From Bog-473 sp963719485 (GTDB taxonomy: Bacteria > Actinomycetota > Acidimicrobiia > Acidimicrobiales > RAAP-2), in NCBI GenBank assembly GCA_963719485.1, contig OY970387.1, positions 3,224,001 through 3,288,000 of the forward strand: a stretch of 64,000 nt of DNA. The letters run 5' to 3'. Within the stretch, counting starts at the first letter, position 1; every line of letters begins with the position of its first letter. A program made the translations under genes and the position numbers. Below are positions 26,853 to 35,622 of the stretch, piece after piece. A model generated the notes under the pieces. It saw only the letters and a program-made list of their open reading frames with translations. It did not search any database and was not told the DNA's origin.

Positions 26853-28043
26853 ATGGCCGATCAAAACGAGGGTTCAGGGACGTCCGGCGGGAAGCCGGGC
26901 GGCACCGGCGGCGGTGGCGGCAGCGGCAGCGGCGGTGGCGGCGGGAACCGCAACCGGAACAGGAACCGCAACCGCAACCGCAACCGGAGCCGGTCCTCGG
27001 GCCGGAGCGGGACGTCGGGCGGGAGCAGCCGGTCCGGCGGCGGAGGCAACGGATCGGGTGGCCGGTCGAGTTCGAACGCACCGAGCAGGGGCCAGGGCGG
27101 GGGCCGTCAGCGTTCCTCGCCGCAGGGGACGGGGAAAGGTGGGGGGAACCGCTCGGGTTCGGGCTCACGGCAGCGCAGCGGACCCCCACGCGCCGCGGTC
27201 GCGCTGGCACCGCTCCCACCTCTCGAGCCGCTCGACGTGCTGCCGAGTCTCGGCGCCCCCCGGGTCTACCCGGGCGAGGTGGCGGCGAACCGCCGTCGCG
27301 CCATCCGGCTGTGCGCCTGGACGGCCGCCATCCCCGCCGTGCTCCTGGGACTGCTCCTGTGGGTGTCCGTCTCGCTGATCGTCGGGGCCGTCACCTTGGT
27401 CGTCGCGGGCGCCGCGGCGATGTACGCGGTGTGGCGGCTGGCCCCTGCGGTGGCCCTCCGCCGGATCGGCGCCGTCCCGATCGATGAGGAGGACGAGACG
27501 CGGCTCTCCAACGTGACCGAGGGCCTCTGCGCCACCTTCGGGCTCAGCATGCCGTCGCTCTACCTGCTGGACGACGATGTGCCCAACGCCTGCGCCCTCG
27601 GCCGTGACGCGCGTCGGTCCACCCTGGTGGTCACCTCGGGCCTGCTGCGCCGACTCGACCCCATTGAGCTCGAGGGCGTGATCGCGCACGAGCTGGCCCA
27701 CGTGAAGCGGGGCGACAACGGGGTCTCGTGCGTCGGCATCACGCTGGGGACGCTCTTCGGGGGGGAGTCCACGCTGCGTCGCTGCGTGGGGGAGAGCCGT
27801 GAGTACCGTGCGGACGTCGTCGGCGCCTCGGCCGTGCTCTACCCCCGCGGGCTGCTCGGCGCGCTGCGCACCATGATGGGGTCTCCCGCCCCCGCCGAGG
27901 GCTCGTTCTTCGCCTCTCCCGCCCGGTTCGGGCCCACCCGCTGGGTCTGGATCGACCCCTCCGTCGGGCACCGTGACGACGCCCCGGAGCCGGGGGATCT
28001 CGATGCCACCTCGGTGCGGGCCGCCGCGTTGAGCGAGTGGTGA
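26853..28043 (+). CDS. M48 family membrane zinc metalloprotease (HtpX-like)
   Basis: 396 residues. The first 115 are low-complexity Gly/Ser/Arg/Asn with alternating RN repeats, probably disordered and cytoplasmic. Two membrane helices follow near 150-195 (AAIPAVLLGLLLWVSVSLI and a second). The protease core has VIAHELAHVKRGDN with zinc-binding HExxH near 279, and ESREYRAD giving the third ligand. HtpX-like enzymes degrade misfolded membrane proteins. The N-terminal extension is odd for the family; a shorter native start cannot be excluded. Confidence 0.85.
   Translation: MADQNEGSGTSGGKPGGTGGGGGSGSGGGGGNRNRNRNRNRNRNRSRSSGRSGTSGGSSRSGGGGNGSGGRSSSNAPSRGQGGGRQRSSPQGTGKGGGNRSGSGSRQRSGPPRAAVALAPLPPLEPLDVLPSLGAPRVYPGEVAANRRRAIRLCAWTAAIPAVLLGLLLWVSVSLIVGAVTLVVAGAAAMYAVWRLAPAVALRRIGAVPIDEEDETRLSNVTEGLCATFGLSMPSLYLLDDDVPNACALGRDARRSTLVVTSGLLRRLDPIELEGVIAHELAHVKRGDNGVSCVGITLGTLFGGESTLRRCVGESREYRADVVGASAVLYPRGLLGALRTMMGSPAPAEGSFFASPARFGPTRWVWIDPSVGHRDDAPEPGDLDATSVRAAALSEW
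26945..26988 (+). repeat. Hexamer repeat encoding Arg-Asn
   Basis: Imperfect tandem copies of AACCGC/AACCGG encode the RNRNRN stretch of the M48 protease N-terminus. This is a likely spot for length variation by slippage. Confidence 0.7.
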
Positions 28044-28063
28044 GAAGGGGCAGCCGGCCCTCG

Positions 28064-28069
28064 TAGACT
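28064..28069 (+). promoter_or_regulatory. Candidate -10 for pdxS
   Basis: TAGACT, 21 bp after the M48 stop. If the intron between 28079 and 28592 were absent, the distance to the pdxS ATG would be 11 bp, close to the spacing of short-leader promoters elsewhere in the window. Confidence 0.4.
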
Positions 28070-28078
28070 GGGCAGATG

Positions 28079-28592
28079 GTGCGTCCTGAAAGTTGGACCA
28101 GACCAGTGGGTGCAAGTCCCACCCGGGTAAGTGCCGGAAAGCCCGGTAGCAGGCCCCGGTTCGTCGTCGAGAGGCGCCGGGCTGAGCGGGGCGTCAAGAG
28201 CCTCTTCGGAGGGAGCAAGTGCGCGGGCCGTAGTGCCACCAGGCACGAGTCCTGCAGCCTCGTCACAGTTACAACGGAGGAGCCGGCCGCTCATTTCACG
28301 GTGAAGGCGCCGGACTCAAGTTCGTCTCCTTGGACCGCTACGTTGCGTGGCGACTACGCCGCTTGCTCATCAAGAAGCGCGGTCGCAACCTGCGTCCTGG
28401 CCAAGCCGCCACTTGGACCCGCACCTGGTTCCATGACCAGGGCCTGCACAAGCTCATGGGCACTATCCGCTACCCGAAAGCTGCGTAACCATGTCTAGAA
28501 GTCCATCGGAAAGCCGTGTGCGGGAGAATCGCATGCACGGATTGAAAGGGGGATGGGGAACCGGGCCGTCACGGCACCGCGCCCCTGACTAC
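28079..28592 (+). mobile_element. Group II intron remnant, internally deleted
   Basis: The 5' end is GTGCG, the conserved group II start. Folded-looking domain I sequence follows (GGGTGCAAGTCCCACCC near 28110). Near the 3' end, 28510-28544 folds as domain V: AGC triad, CCGTG/CACGG stem, two-base bulge, TGCG/CGCA stem and a GAGA loop. Then comes a domain VI-like hairpin ending CTGACTAC. Between them only about 55 codons of the maturase survive. The remnant is 514 bp, against 1.8-2.5 kb for complete introns. It ends 2 nt before the pdxS ATG. Confidence 0.8.
28300..28488 (+). pseudogene. C-terminal fragment of group II intron reverse transcriptase/maturase
   Basis: A reading frame ending TAA at 28488 encodes FVSLDRYVAWRLRRLLIKKR, then GRNLRPGQAATWTRTWF and GLHKLMGTIRYPKAA. 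These match the C-terminal DNA-binding region of bacterial group II intron-encoded proteins. The polymerase and maturase domains are absent and there is no start codon, so this is a deletion scar. Confidence 0.78.
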
Positions 28593-28594
28593 CA

Positions 28595-29470
28595 ATGACA
28601 ACCGGGACCTTCACCGTCAAGCGGGGGTTGGCGGACATGCTGCGGGGCGGCGTCGTCATGGACGTCGTCAACGCCGAGCAGGCCAAAGTCGCCGAGGACG
28701 CTGGTGCCGTCTCGGTCATGGCGCTCGAGCGGGTGCCGTCCGACATCAGGCGGGACGGCGGCGTGGCGCGCATGAGCGACCCGATCCTGATCGAGGGGAT
28801 CATCGAGGCCGTCACGATCCCGGTCATGGCCAAGGCCCGCATCGGGCACTTCGCCGAGGCTCAGGTGCTGCAGTCGCTCGGCGTCGACTTCATCGACGAG
28901 TCCGAGGTGCTGACACCGGCCGACGAGGCGTACCACATCGACAAGTGGCCCTTCACCGTCCCGTTCGTGTGCGGTGCGACGAACCTGGGCGAGGCGTTGC
29001 GGCGCGTGTCCGAGGGCGCGGCCATGATCCGCTCCAAGGGAGAGGCCGGCACGGGGAACATCGTGGAGGCGGTGCGCCACCTGCGCTCCATCCTGGGCAC
29101 CATCCGAGCGCTGACCCAGGCGGATCCCGCGGAGCTCTACGGTTGGGCCAAGGAGCTCGGCGCACCGATCGGTTTGGTGCAGGAGATCGCGTCGTCGGGG
29201 AAGCTGCCGGTGCCGCTGTTCTGCGCGGGCGGGATCGCCACGCCGTCGGACGCCGCGCTCGTGATGCAGCTGGGCGCGGAGGCCGTCTTCGTCGGCTCGG
29301 GCATCTTCAAGTCTTCGGATCCGGCCCGGATGGCCTCGGCCATCGTCGAGGCCACGGCGCACTTCACCGACGCCGAGCACGTGGCGAAGGTGTCCCGCGG
29401 TCTCGGTGAGGCCATGCGCGGTCTCGAGGCGTCCCAGTACGGCGAGCATCTCGCCGACCGGGGGTGGTAA
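28595..29470 (+). CDS. pdxS: Pyridoxal 5'-phosphate synthase, synthase subunit
   Basis: 291 residues, a (beta/alpha)8 barrel that makes PLP from ribose 5-phosphate, glyceraldehyde 3-phosphate and ammonia supplied by PdxT. GLADMLRGGVVMDVVNAEQAKVAED, VMAKARIGHFAEAQVL and GEAGTGNIVEAVRHLR are hallmark stretches with the active lysines. The ATG is two bases after the intron remnant, and there is no ribosome site in the 25 bases before it, so expression may depend on a leaderless or re-routed transcript. Its last codons overlap pdxT by 7 bp. Confidence 0.96.
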   Translation: MTTGTFTVKRGLADMLRGGVVMDVVNAEQAKVAEDAGAVSVMALERVPSDIRRDGGVARMSDPILIEGIIEAVTIPVMAKARIGHFAEAQVLQSLGVDFIDESEVLTPADEAYHIDKWPFTVPFVCGATNLGEALRRVSEGAAMIRSKGEAGTGNIVEAVRHLRSILGTIRALTQADPAELYGWAKELGAPIGLVQEIASSGKLPVPLFCAGGIATPSDAALVMQLGAEAVFVGSGIFKSSDPARMASAIVEATAHFTDAEHVAKVSRGLGEAMRGLEASQYGEHLADRGW

Positions 29471-30084
29471 AGGGACCGCTCATCGGAGTCCTCGACCTCC
29501 AGGGGGACGTGCGTGAGCATCTCTCCGCACTGGCCGAGGTCGGTTGCTCCGCCCGCGGGGTGAAGCGGCCCGCGGATCTCGAGGGTCTGGCCGGTCTGGT
29601 TCTGCCGGGTGGCGAGTCGACGACGCTGTCCATGCTGCTCGAGTCGACCGGCCTCTTCGAGGCGATCGCGGAGCGCCTCGCCACTGCGGAACACCCCCTT
29701 CCTCTCCTCGGGACATGTGCCGGCCTCGTGCTCGTCGCCCGGGAGGTCCTCGACGGGCGTCCCGACCAGCGCACCTTCGGCGTGCTCGACGCGGTGGTGC
29801 GCCGCAACGGCTACGGGCGCCAGGACAGGTCATTCGAGGCCGACGTCGTGTTCGGGTCCGGCGAGGGCCCACCCCTGCCGACCGTCTTCATCCGGGCCCC
29901 GCTGGTCGTCAACGTCGGAGACAAGGTCGACGTCCTCGCGACGCTGGACGGCGTGCCCGTCCTCGTGCGCCAGGGGCCGGTGCTGGCGTCGTCGTTCCAC
30001 CCCGAGCTCACGCCGGACCGCCGCATCCACCGCCTGTTCGCGGAGATGTGCGAATCCGACCGCCCAAACGGGCTCTTCGGGTAA
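29464..30084 (+). CDS. pdxT: Pyridoxal 5'-phosphate synthase, glutaminase subunit
   Basis: 206 residues, class I glutamine amidotransferase. GVLDLQGDVREHL at the N-terminus, LPGGESTTL (oxyanion region), GTCAGLVLVA with the nucleophile Cys, and SSFHPELT with the His-Glu pair are present. It hydrolyses glutamine and channels ammonia to PdxS. The GTG start overlaps the pdxS stop by 7 bp, so the subunits are translationally coupled. Confidence 0.95.
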   Translation: MVKGPLIGVLDLQGDVREHLSALAEVGCSARGVKRPADLEGLAGLVLPGGESTTLSMLLESTGLFEAIAERLATAEHPLPLLGTCAGLVLVAREVLDGRPDQRTFGVLDAVVRRNGYGRQDRSFEADVVFGSGEGPPLPTVFIRAPLVVNVGDKVDVLATLDGVPVLVRQGPVLASSFHPELTPDRRIHRLFAEMCESDRPNGLFG

Positions 30085-30158
30085 CCGACGACCTGCGCCG
30101 CCTCAGAAGCCGTGCTGGCCGCTGGCCCGAACCAGATCACCCGTGTTCTTGGAGGCCC

Positions 30159-30653
30159 TCATGAATCGTGGCCGATCGCAGGAGCTTCGAAGGTCGTCGC
30201 CAACTCCTGACCGCGTTGTCCGAGTGCCCAGCCCATGTTGGCGCGCCGCAGCCGACGGCTGAGTTCTTTGACCATCTGTTCAAGCACGGACGGAGTGAGG
30301 AAATGCGAGCTCATGAATTCGCGCCGTGACATCGCGATCAGGCGCATCCTCGTATCGGCGATCACGGTGGCGCTGCACATATCGTTGTCCAGAAGGGCGA
30401 CCTCGCCGAAGAATGAACCCGCCTGCAGCACGTCCAGTCGGACATCCTCGCGCCAGACCGACGCGGTGCCGCTCACGATCACGCAGAACTGGGTACCCGG
30501 CCGGTCGACGAAGGTGAGCACTCGGCCGGCCTCGACCTCCACCTCGGTGCCGATACGTGCGATGCGGCGCAACTCCCGGTCAGAGCAAGGGGCAAAAAGC
30601 GCAAGATTTCGGAGGGACACTTCCGAACCTCGGTTTAGTCGACGTACGTGCAT
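30159..30653 (-). CDS. Cyclic nucleotide-binding domain protein
   Basis: 164 residues. One cNMP-binding beta-barrel spans about 20-130: GTEVEVEAGRVLTFVDRPGTQFCVIVSG then AGSFFGEVALLDNDMCSATVIADT, the phosphate-binding cassette. The cassette has FGEVALL followed by SATV, close to the family pattern but without the usual RSA(T/S) arginine. No DNA-binding helix-turn-helix follows, only a helical, Arg-rich tail, so it is a stand-alone sensor. ATG at 30653 has GGAGG eight bases upstream; longer starts lack one. Its promoter-side neighbour is a methyltransferase on the same strand. Confidence 0.85.
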   Translation of the reverse strand: MHVRRLNRGSEVSLRNLALFAPCSDRELRRIARIGTEVEVEAGRVLTFVDRPGTQFCVIVSGTASVWREDVRLDVLQAGSFFGEVALLDNDMCSATVIADTRMRLIAMSRREFMSSHFLTPSVLEQMVKELSRRLRRANMGWALGQRGQELATTFEAPAIGHDS

Positions 30654-30752
30654 GTCACTACCTCCGATTCTCGACGAGATCAGGTGTTGCATCGATTGAA
30701 CAAATATGCCGCTTGTTGGGTCCCCCACCAGAACCCTGGAGCCGATCGGTCG

Positions 30753-31805
30753 TCACTTGACAACCCAAGCGCAGACGACCGTCCGATCCGGTGAGACGGT
30801 TATGTCGACGAGCGCGCGTTGACTTACCGGGAAGAGGTTCAGCACCATGGGGACATCGCGATAGTGGATCTGCGTATCGCTCACCCACTCCGTGATTGTC
30901 CGGAGTTGGTCGTCCGGTGTCGAGGTGCAGATCGCAGTCACGCCGCCGGGCCGAGTGAGGCTCGACATATGCCGCAGGAGAAGGACAGCGGCGTCGTTGT
31001 CGAGGTCGTTGAGAATGCTCGTGGACAACACCACGTCGAAACCGGCTTCGGGCAGGGTTGGCGTGGGCACGAGAACCGGGAGGCGCTCCACCGACATGCT
31101 CAACAGGCCTACCCGGTCGAGCACGGTACCGGGGAGCCTTGCCCGAAGGAACGCAATGGCCCTCGGATCTTCGTCGGTGCCGGCTAGTCGGATGGAACCG
31201 GGGTGCAGCTGGAGAGCGTCCCGCGTGTACCGGCTACCTCCACAGGCGACGTCCATAATTCGGATCGGTCGCTCGAGACGCGACACCGTTGACGCGATCA
31301 GGTCGCGGCACCACGCCCGGCGGTACCAGACATCTCTGACACTGGCGAGCCTCGAGAAGACACCGTCAAGCAGGTTTGCCACCGCGCTCTGCGTCGGATC
31401 CGACGCGAGGCCGTCTTCGAGCTCGTAGATCCATTCGAGGAGCTGGAAGTCGCCGCCCGGTCCTGGGGCCTTGAGCAGCGAACGACACCAGAAACGGCTC
31501 TCGAGGAGCCACGGGATGATTAACGCGCGGACGCGCCGGCGGACCATCGGATTGGACCGGGCGGCTCCGACTTCAGTGCCCAAGACGTGTATGAGACGCG
31601 AGAACTCCGCCTCCACCCGCTGGGCTTCCTCGCTCGTCGGCTGGCTGCGGCCGTCTCGGCGCGTTTGGACGTCGACCATCCGCACGATCCCGCAGAAGCG
31701 AGCAGTGACATCGATTGCCGCCGCCTCGGGCACCCGTACCAGAGCGGACTCGTCGGTTCCGATCCCGTCTGGAGGTTCCCCATTCAGGTCTGTGGCAAAG
31801 GTCAA
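30753..31805 (-). CDS. Class I SAM-dependent methyltransferase, all-helical N-terminal region
   Basis: 350 residues. The C-terminal Rossmann domain has IRIMDVACGGSRYTRDAL (SAM motif I), LAGTDEDPRAIAFLRARL, FDVVLSTSILNDLD and LTRPGGVTAICTS. About 160 helical residues precede it. The TTG start at 31805 is five bases after GGAGG; an in-frame ATG upstream lacks such a site. It is followed by the cyclic-nucleotide-binding gene, a pairing that recalls fatty-acid-ester quorum methyltransferases (PhcB-like), but that similarity is only suggestive. Substrate unknown. Confidence 0.75.
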   Translation of the reverse strand: MTFATDLNGEPPDGIGTDESALVRVPEAAAIDVTARFCGIVRMVDVQTRRDGRSQPTSEEAQRVEAEFSRLIHVLGTEVGAARSNPMVRRRVRALIIPWLLESRFWCRSLLKAPGPGGDFQLLEWIYELEDGLASDPTQSAVANLLDGVFSRLASVRDVWYRRAWCRDLIASTVSRLERPIRIMDVACGGSRYTRDALQLHPGSIRLAGTDEDPRAIAFLRARLPGTVLDRVGLLSMSVERLPVLVPTPTLPEAGFDVVLSTSILNDLDNDAAVLLLRHMSSLTRPGGVTAICTSTPDDQLRTITEWVSDTQIHYRDVPMVLNLFPVSQRALVDITVSPDRTVVCAWVVK

Positions 31806-31952
31806 CGAAGCCTCCTTCGTCTGCGTGGGCGCAGCGTCTCGATTTCGCATCCATCGATTCGGTGTGGCACTTGTCGCCTCACATCGTGCCGGGGGATGGT
31901 GCAGGGCGGCTGCAACATCGCTGCAAGCTCGTGCCAAGTGGTGACTTGCCTC

Positions 31953-31981
31953 TTGAGCAGGGGTTTATTGGCCGGTAGGGT
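31953..31981 (+). promoter_or_regulatory. Candidate promoter of the regulator/ArsA cluster
   Basis: TTGAGC at 31953-31958 and TAGGGT at 31976-31981 are separated by 17 bp, within the 208-bp divergent gap between the methyltransferase and the SARP-type regulator. GGAGGAG at 32003-32009 supplies the ribosome site for the ATG at 32014. The rest of the gap shows nothing further that I recognise. Confidence 0.5.
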
Positions 31982-32013
31982 TCATATACGAACGGCGTCG
32001 GGGGAGGAGCTGG

Positions 32014-35000
32014 ATGCCGGATTTTGGAGTCCTGGGACCACTACTGATCCGTGACCATTCCGGCGTTCTGGAGCTGACGGGACGGCGCCGGCGGAGCATT
32101 CTGATTCGGTTGCTGGTCTCGGCAAACCACCCGTTGACGTCCGATCGGCTGATCGAAGACGCGTGGGACGGGCACCCACCGGAGGGTGCGAGTCAGACGC
32201 TGCAGAGCCACATCTCGGCGGTGAGGCGCGTGTTGGGCGGAGACCGGATACGCCACGGCGCGAGCGGTTACGTCATCGAAATCGCCGATGGAGAGCTTGA
32301 CGTCGATGCCTTCGAACACGAGAGCACGCGCGGGTTCGAGGCGTTCGCAGCAGGCGAGCTCGAACGAGCCGCCAAATTACTGGGCGCCGCGCTTGACCAA
32401 TGGCGTGGTCCTGCCCTGATCGACGTGACTGACTCCGTCTGGTCCATTCCTGTCCGTACGCGCCTCGACCAAATGCGTCTGTCGACACTCGAGACGCTGT
32501 ACGACTCCCTGCTCGCGCTCGGTAGACCTCAACTAGTCGTGGTATCGGCTGAAACGGAGGTGCTCGCACAGCCCCTCCACGAAGGCCTCTGCAAGGGCCT
32601 CATGCTGGCGCTCTGCCGGTGCGGACGGCATGCAGAGGCACTTCGGGCGTATGACCGACTTCGGCAGGATCTATCGGAGATCGGGCTCGTCCCTTCGTCG
32701 AGTCTGGCGGCGCTCGAACAGGCGATCCTTGAGCAGAGCCCGGAGCTCGATTGGCAGGGCCCAGAGCCGCGGACGGAATTGGGGGCGATGGCGCAGAGGG
32801 CGCCGGAACCTGGGCTTCCGACCGGCGTCGTCACGTTGCTGTTCACCGACATCGAGGGATCGTCCCACCTGTGGGAGGAGCATCCCGCCTCCATGAGTGG
32901 GGCACTCGCCCGTCACGACGAGATAGTAGACAAGACGGTTCGCGACCATTCCGGGCACGTCTTCAAGACAGTCGGTGACGCCTTCTGCGTGGCGTTCGCT
33001 TCCGCTTCGAATGCCGTAACGGCTGCCGCCGCGTTGCAACGCGCGATCTGGAGCGAGCAGTGGCCCGAGGACTGTGAGATCCGTGTGCGGATTGCTTTGC
33101 ACACTGGCGAGTGCATCGAGCGATCCGCTGATTACTTCGGCCCCGCTGTGAATCGAGTTGCCCGATTGGTCTCCTCCGCCTGCGGTGGCCAGACCGTGAT
33201 GTCGCGGGTCACAGCCGATCTGGTGCGAGGCGCCCTCCCGCAGGGAGCCACCCTGCGGAATCTGGGGACACTCAGGTTGAAGGACCTGGGGCAGCCGGAG
33301 CAGGTGTTCGGGTTGCATGTGGACGATCTTCCGAGCGACTTTCCAGCTATCGGCCTCGTCCAACGAGGGGATGCCGACATGCCCGCCGAGCTGACGAGCC
33401 TGATTGGGCGGGACAAGCTGGTGGACCAACTCATCGATGAGGTACGAACAAACCGCTTCGTCTCCCTCGTCGGTCCCGGGGGAGTTGGCAAGACACGTCT
33501 CGCCATGCGAATCGCGAGTTCGGTCGGGCAGCCGTTCGAGGACGGCGTCCGCTTCGTCGACTTGTCGGTGATCCCGAGCGATGGAAGCACGACCGAGCTC
33601 GTGCTTTCCGAGCTTCACGGCGTGTCCGCCAGCGACGAGTCTGCCCTCGACGCCGTGCTCCGGGTCCTGGGTCCCGCCCGCTTGCTCTTGGTACTCGACA
33701 ACTGTGAGCATCAACTGGAGCAGGTCCGGTCCCTCACCGGGTCGCTACTGCGGCGCTGCAGTTGGATCCACGTCCTGACGACCTCGCGCGCCGCCCTCGG
33801 AGCGGATGGCGAGCGCTGTGTGGAGATACCCCCACTCGAGGTGCCTCGTTCGGCCATTTCCGACCTGTCCGAGCTCCAGATGAACCCCACCGTCCGGCTC
33901 TTCGAGATGCACGCGCGCATGGTCGACAACCACTTTGCGCTCTCTGCCGACAATGCCGGGAGGGTGACGGAGATCTGCCGGAGTATCGGTGGAATCCCAC
34001 TGGCGATCGAGTTGGCAGCGCGGCAGCTCGACGTCATAACCATCGAGGAGTTGCAACAGGCAGTGGGCGACGAACGCGTCCTGGCTCGGCTCGCCGTCGA
34101 GAGCAGGTTGGAGCCGCGGCTAGGCAGCATTGTTGCTTCGTTGCAATGGTCTTTGAACCTGCTGTCTGATGCAGATCAGCAGCTCTTCGCGTCGCTGGGC
34201 GTCTTCGCGGGTTCGTTCAGCCGCGAGCAGGCGCTGGAGTTGGTCGACGGGCGTCCGAAGGCGGAAACGACGCGCGCGTTCGACCGGCTGGTGCGTCTGA
34301 GCTTGGTCACCCGGGACTCGCCGGGGGCCGCTCGCTTCCGCCTCTTCCAGCCGTCGAGGGAGTTCGCCAGCAGCCTCCTCGAGCCGGCGAGACGGCGGTC
34401 GCTCCAACGCCGTCACGCGAGGATCATGCGGGACTTGGCCGAGCGGTTCGGTTCGCTCCTCCGCACGGACCGCGAGCCGGCGGCGTGTGAAAATCTGTCG
34501 GCGGACTTCGCCGACCACAGACAGGCCGTTGCGTGGTGCTTTGAGCACTCAGTCGACGACGCCGCCCGGATGGTGATCGCGCTGTTCCAGTTCTGTCAAT
34601 TCCAGATGCTCTCGGAGGCCAACGAATGGGCCGCGCGCCTGACGGAGGTTCTGGAACCGACGTCACCGATGACGGCGCAAGTTTTCGGGGCGGCCGCCCT
34701 GGGCGCGTGGTTCGTGGGCGATATGGACGCAGCGATAAACCTGGGGGAGCGGGCCGTCGCTGCTTCCCCGTCGCCCAGGGATCCGAGTGCACTCTGGGCC
34801 CACCTCGCGCTCATCGATGCCAACGGCTACCTGGGACGGCTCGGCGAGATTCATGAGCATCTCCAGGCGATCATCGCCTACAGCAGGCAGAGCGGGGACC
34901 GGTTCTGGCAGATCAACAGCCTCGGGTTCGTTGCCATCAGCCGGTTGATGACGGGCGACAGCGCCGGAGCGACGCGCGACGTCGAGCGGGCCATTGCCTT

Positions 35001-35622
35001 GGCCCGGGACTTTGAACAATCCCGACTGCACGCATTGGGCCATGCACTGTTTGGGTCGCGTCCTCTCGAACAGCGATCCCGACGCGGCCTGTGTCGCATT
35101 CGAGCAGGCCATGGACGCAGCAGGCAGCGTGGGGAGCAGGTGGAACCTGAGCCTCGATCTTCTCGAGTGGTCCAGTCTCAAGCGTCAGCTCGACGACCTG
35201 CCTGGTGCCGCGCAAGGCCTCCTCGAGCTCCTCGAGCTGCTGCTGGCGTCTGGCAATCGCTCCCAGCGATCGCAGTTTTACTACGAGACGGCTCGGATCC
35301 TCGCCGCCCGAGACCAAGTCGATCCTGCGTTCACGATCATGGTCTGGCGTACCGGCATGCCGGCGATGCCTGCGACGGCACCCGTGGACGAGTCGTTCGA
35401 TGCCGAACTGGAACGGGCGGTCGGCCTCCGGGCCACGAAGTTGCGCGTGAGCGCTCGAACGATGACCGAGAACGACCTCGTTGTGCTGGGCCGCTCGCAT
35501 TTGGAGGACGTCGCCCGAAGTGGGCTGAACGTATGGGCAAGTCGCCACACCGCGACGAGCACCTTCATGGCGGTTGGCGATCGGACGGGAGGGTAGATGC
35601 GGATCGTTCTATTCATGGGTAA
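32014..35622 (+). CDS. SARP / class III cyclase / NB-ARC regulator, frameshifted near 3' end
   Basis: Open for 1202 codons. Residues 1-100 are a SARP-type winged helix (LTGRRRRSILIRLLV, LQSHISAVRRVLGG). Residues 100-245 are a BTAD helical domain. Residues 270-430 are a class III nucleotide cyclase (VVTLLFTDIEGSS, FKTVGDAFCVAF, VNRVARL). From 465 on comes an AfsR-type STAND ATPase with Walker A VGPGGVGKT and LLLVLDNCEH. After codon about 1012 the sequence turns Arg/Pro-rich and nonsensical, while the adjacent frame continues a normal helical repeat; see the next entry. As read, the gene would overlap the ArsA start by 26 bp. Confidence 0.82.
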   Translation: MPDFGVLGPLLIRDHSGVLELTGRRRRSILIRLLVSANHPLTSDRLIEDAWDGHPPEGASQTLQSHISAVRRVLGGDRIRHGASGYVIEIADGELDVDAFEHESTRGFEAFAAGELERAAKLLGAALDQWRGPALIDVTDSVWSIPVRTRLDQMRLSTLETLYDSLLALGRPQLVVVSAETEVLAQPLHEGLCKGLMLALCRCGRHAEALRAYDRLRQDLSEIGLVPSSSLAALEQAILEQSPELDWQGPEPRTELGAMAQRAPEPGLPTGVVTLLFTDIEGSSHLWEEHPASMSGALARHDEIVDKTVRDHSGHVFKTVGDAFCVAFASASNAVTAAAALQRAIWSEQWPEDCEIRVRIALHTGECIERSADYFGPAVNRVARLVSSACGGQTVMSRVTADLVRGALPQGATLRNLGTLRLKDLGQPEQVFGLHVDDLPSDFPAIGLVQRGDADMPAELTSLIGRDKLVDQLIDEVRTNRFVSLVGPGGVGKTRLAMRIASSVGQPFEDGVRFVDLSVIPSDGSTTELVLSELHGVSASDESALDAVLRVLGPARLLLVLDNCEHQLEQVRSLTGSLLRRCSWIHVLTTSRAALGADGERCVEIPPLEVPRSAISDLSELQMNPTVRLFEMHARMVDNHFALSADNAGRVTEICRSIGGIPLAIELAARQLDVITIEELQQAVGDERVLARLAVESRLEPRLGSIVASLQWSLNLLSDADQQLFASLGVFAGSFSREQALELVDGRPKAETTRAFDRLVRLSLVTRDSPGAARFRLFQPSREFASSLLEPARRRSLQRRHARIMRDLAERFGSLLRTDREPAACENLSADFADHRQAVAWCFEHSVDDAARMVIALFQFCQFQMLSEANEWAARLTEVLEPTSPMTAQVFGAAALGAWFVGDMDAAINLGERAVAASPSPRDPSALWAHLALIDANGYLGRLGEIHEHLQAIIAYSRQSGDRFWQINSLGFVAISRLMTGDSAGATRDVERAIALARDFEQSRLHALGHALFGSRPLEQRSRRGLCRIRAGHGRSRQRGEQVEPEPRSSRVVQSQASARRPAWCRARPPRAPRAAAGVWQSLPAIAVLLRDGSDPRRPRPSRSCVHDHGLAYRHAGDACDGTRGRVVRCRTGTGGRPPGHEVARERSNDDRERPRCAGPLAFGGRRPKWAERMGKSPHRDEHLHGGWRSDGRVDADRSIHG
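35053..35596 (+). pseudogene. Displaced C-terminal segment of the regulator (+1 frame)
   Basis: Starting in the TTTGGG run at 35050-35055, the +1 frame reads GRVLSNSDPDAACVAFEQAM and continues as plausible TPR-like helices (WNLSLDLLEWSSLKRQLDDL) to a TAG at 35594-35596, directly abutting the ArsA ATG at 35597. Removing one base from the TTTGGG run would join HALLGRVLSNSD in one frame. This is either a real frameshift mutation or a sequencing error. Confidence 0.7.

Noticed and set aside
28076..28498. 140-codon open frame across the intron region
   Set aside because: It overlaps the GTGCG end and is out of frame with the recognisable maturase tail; its composition is not protein-like.
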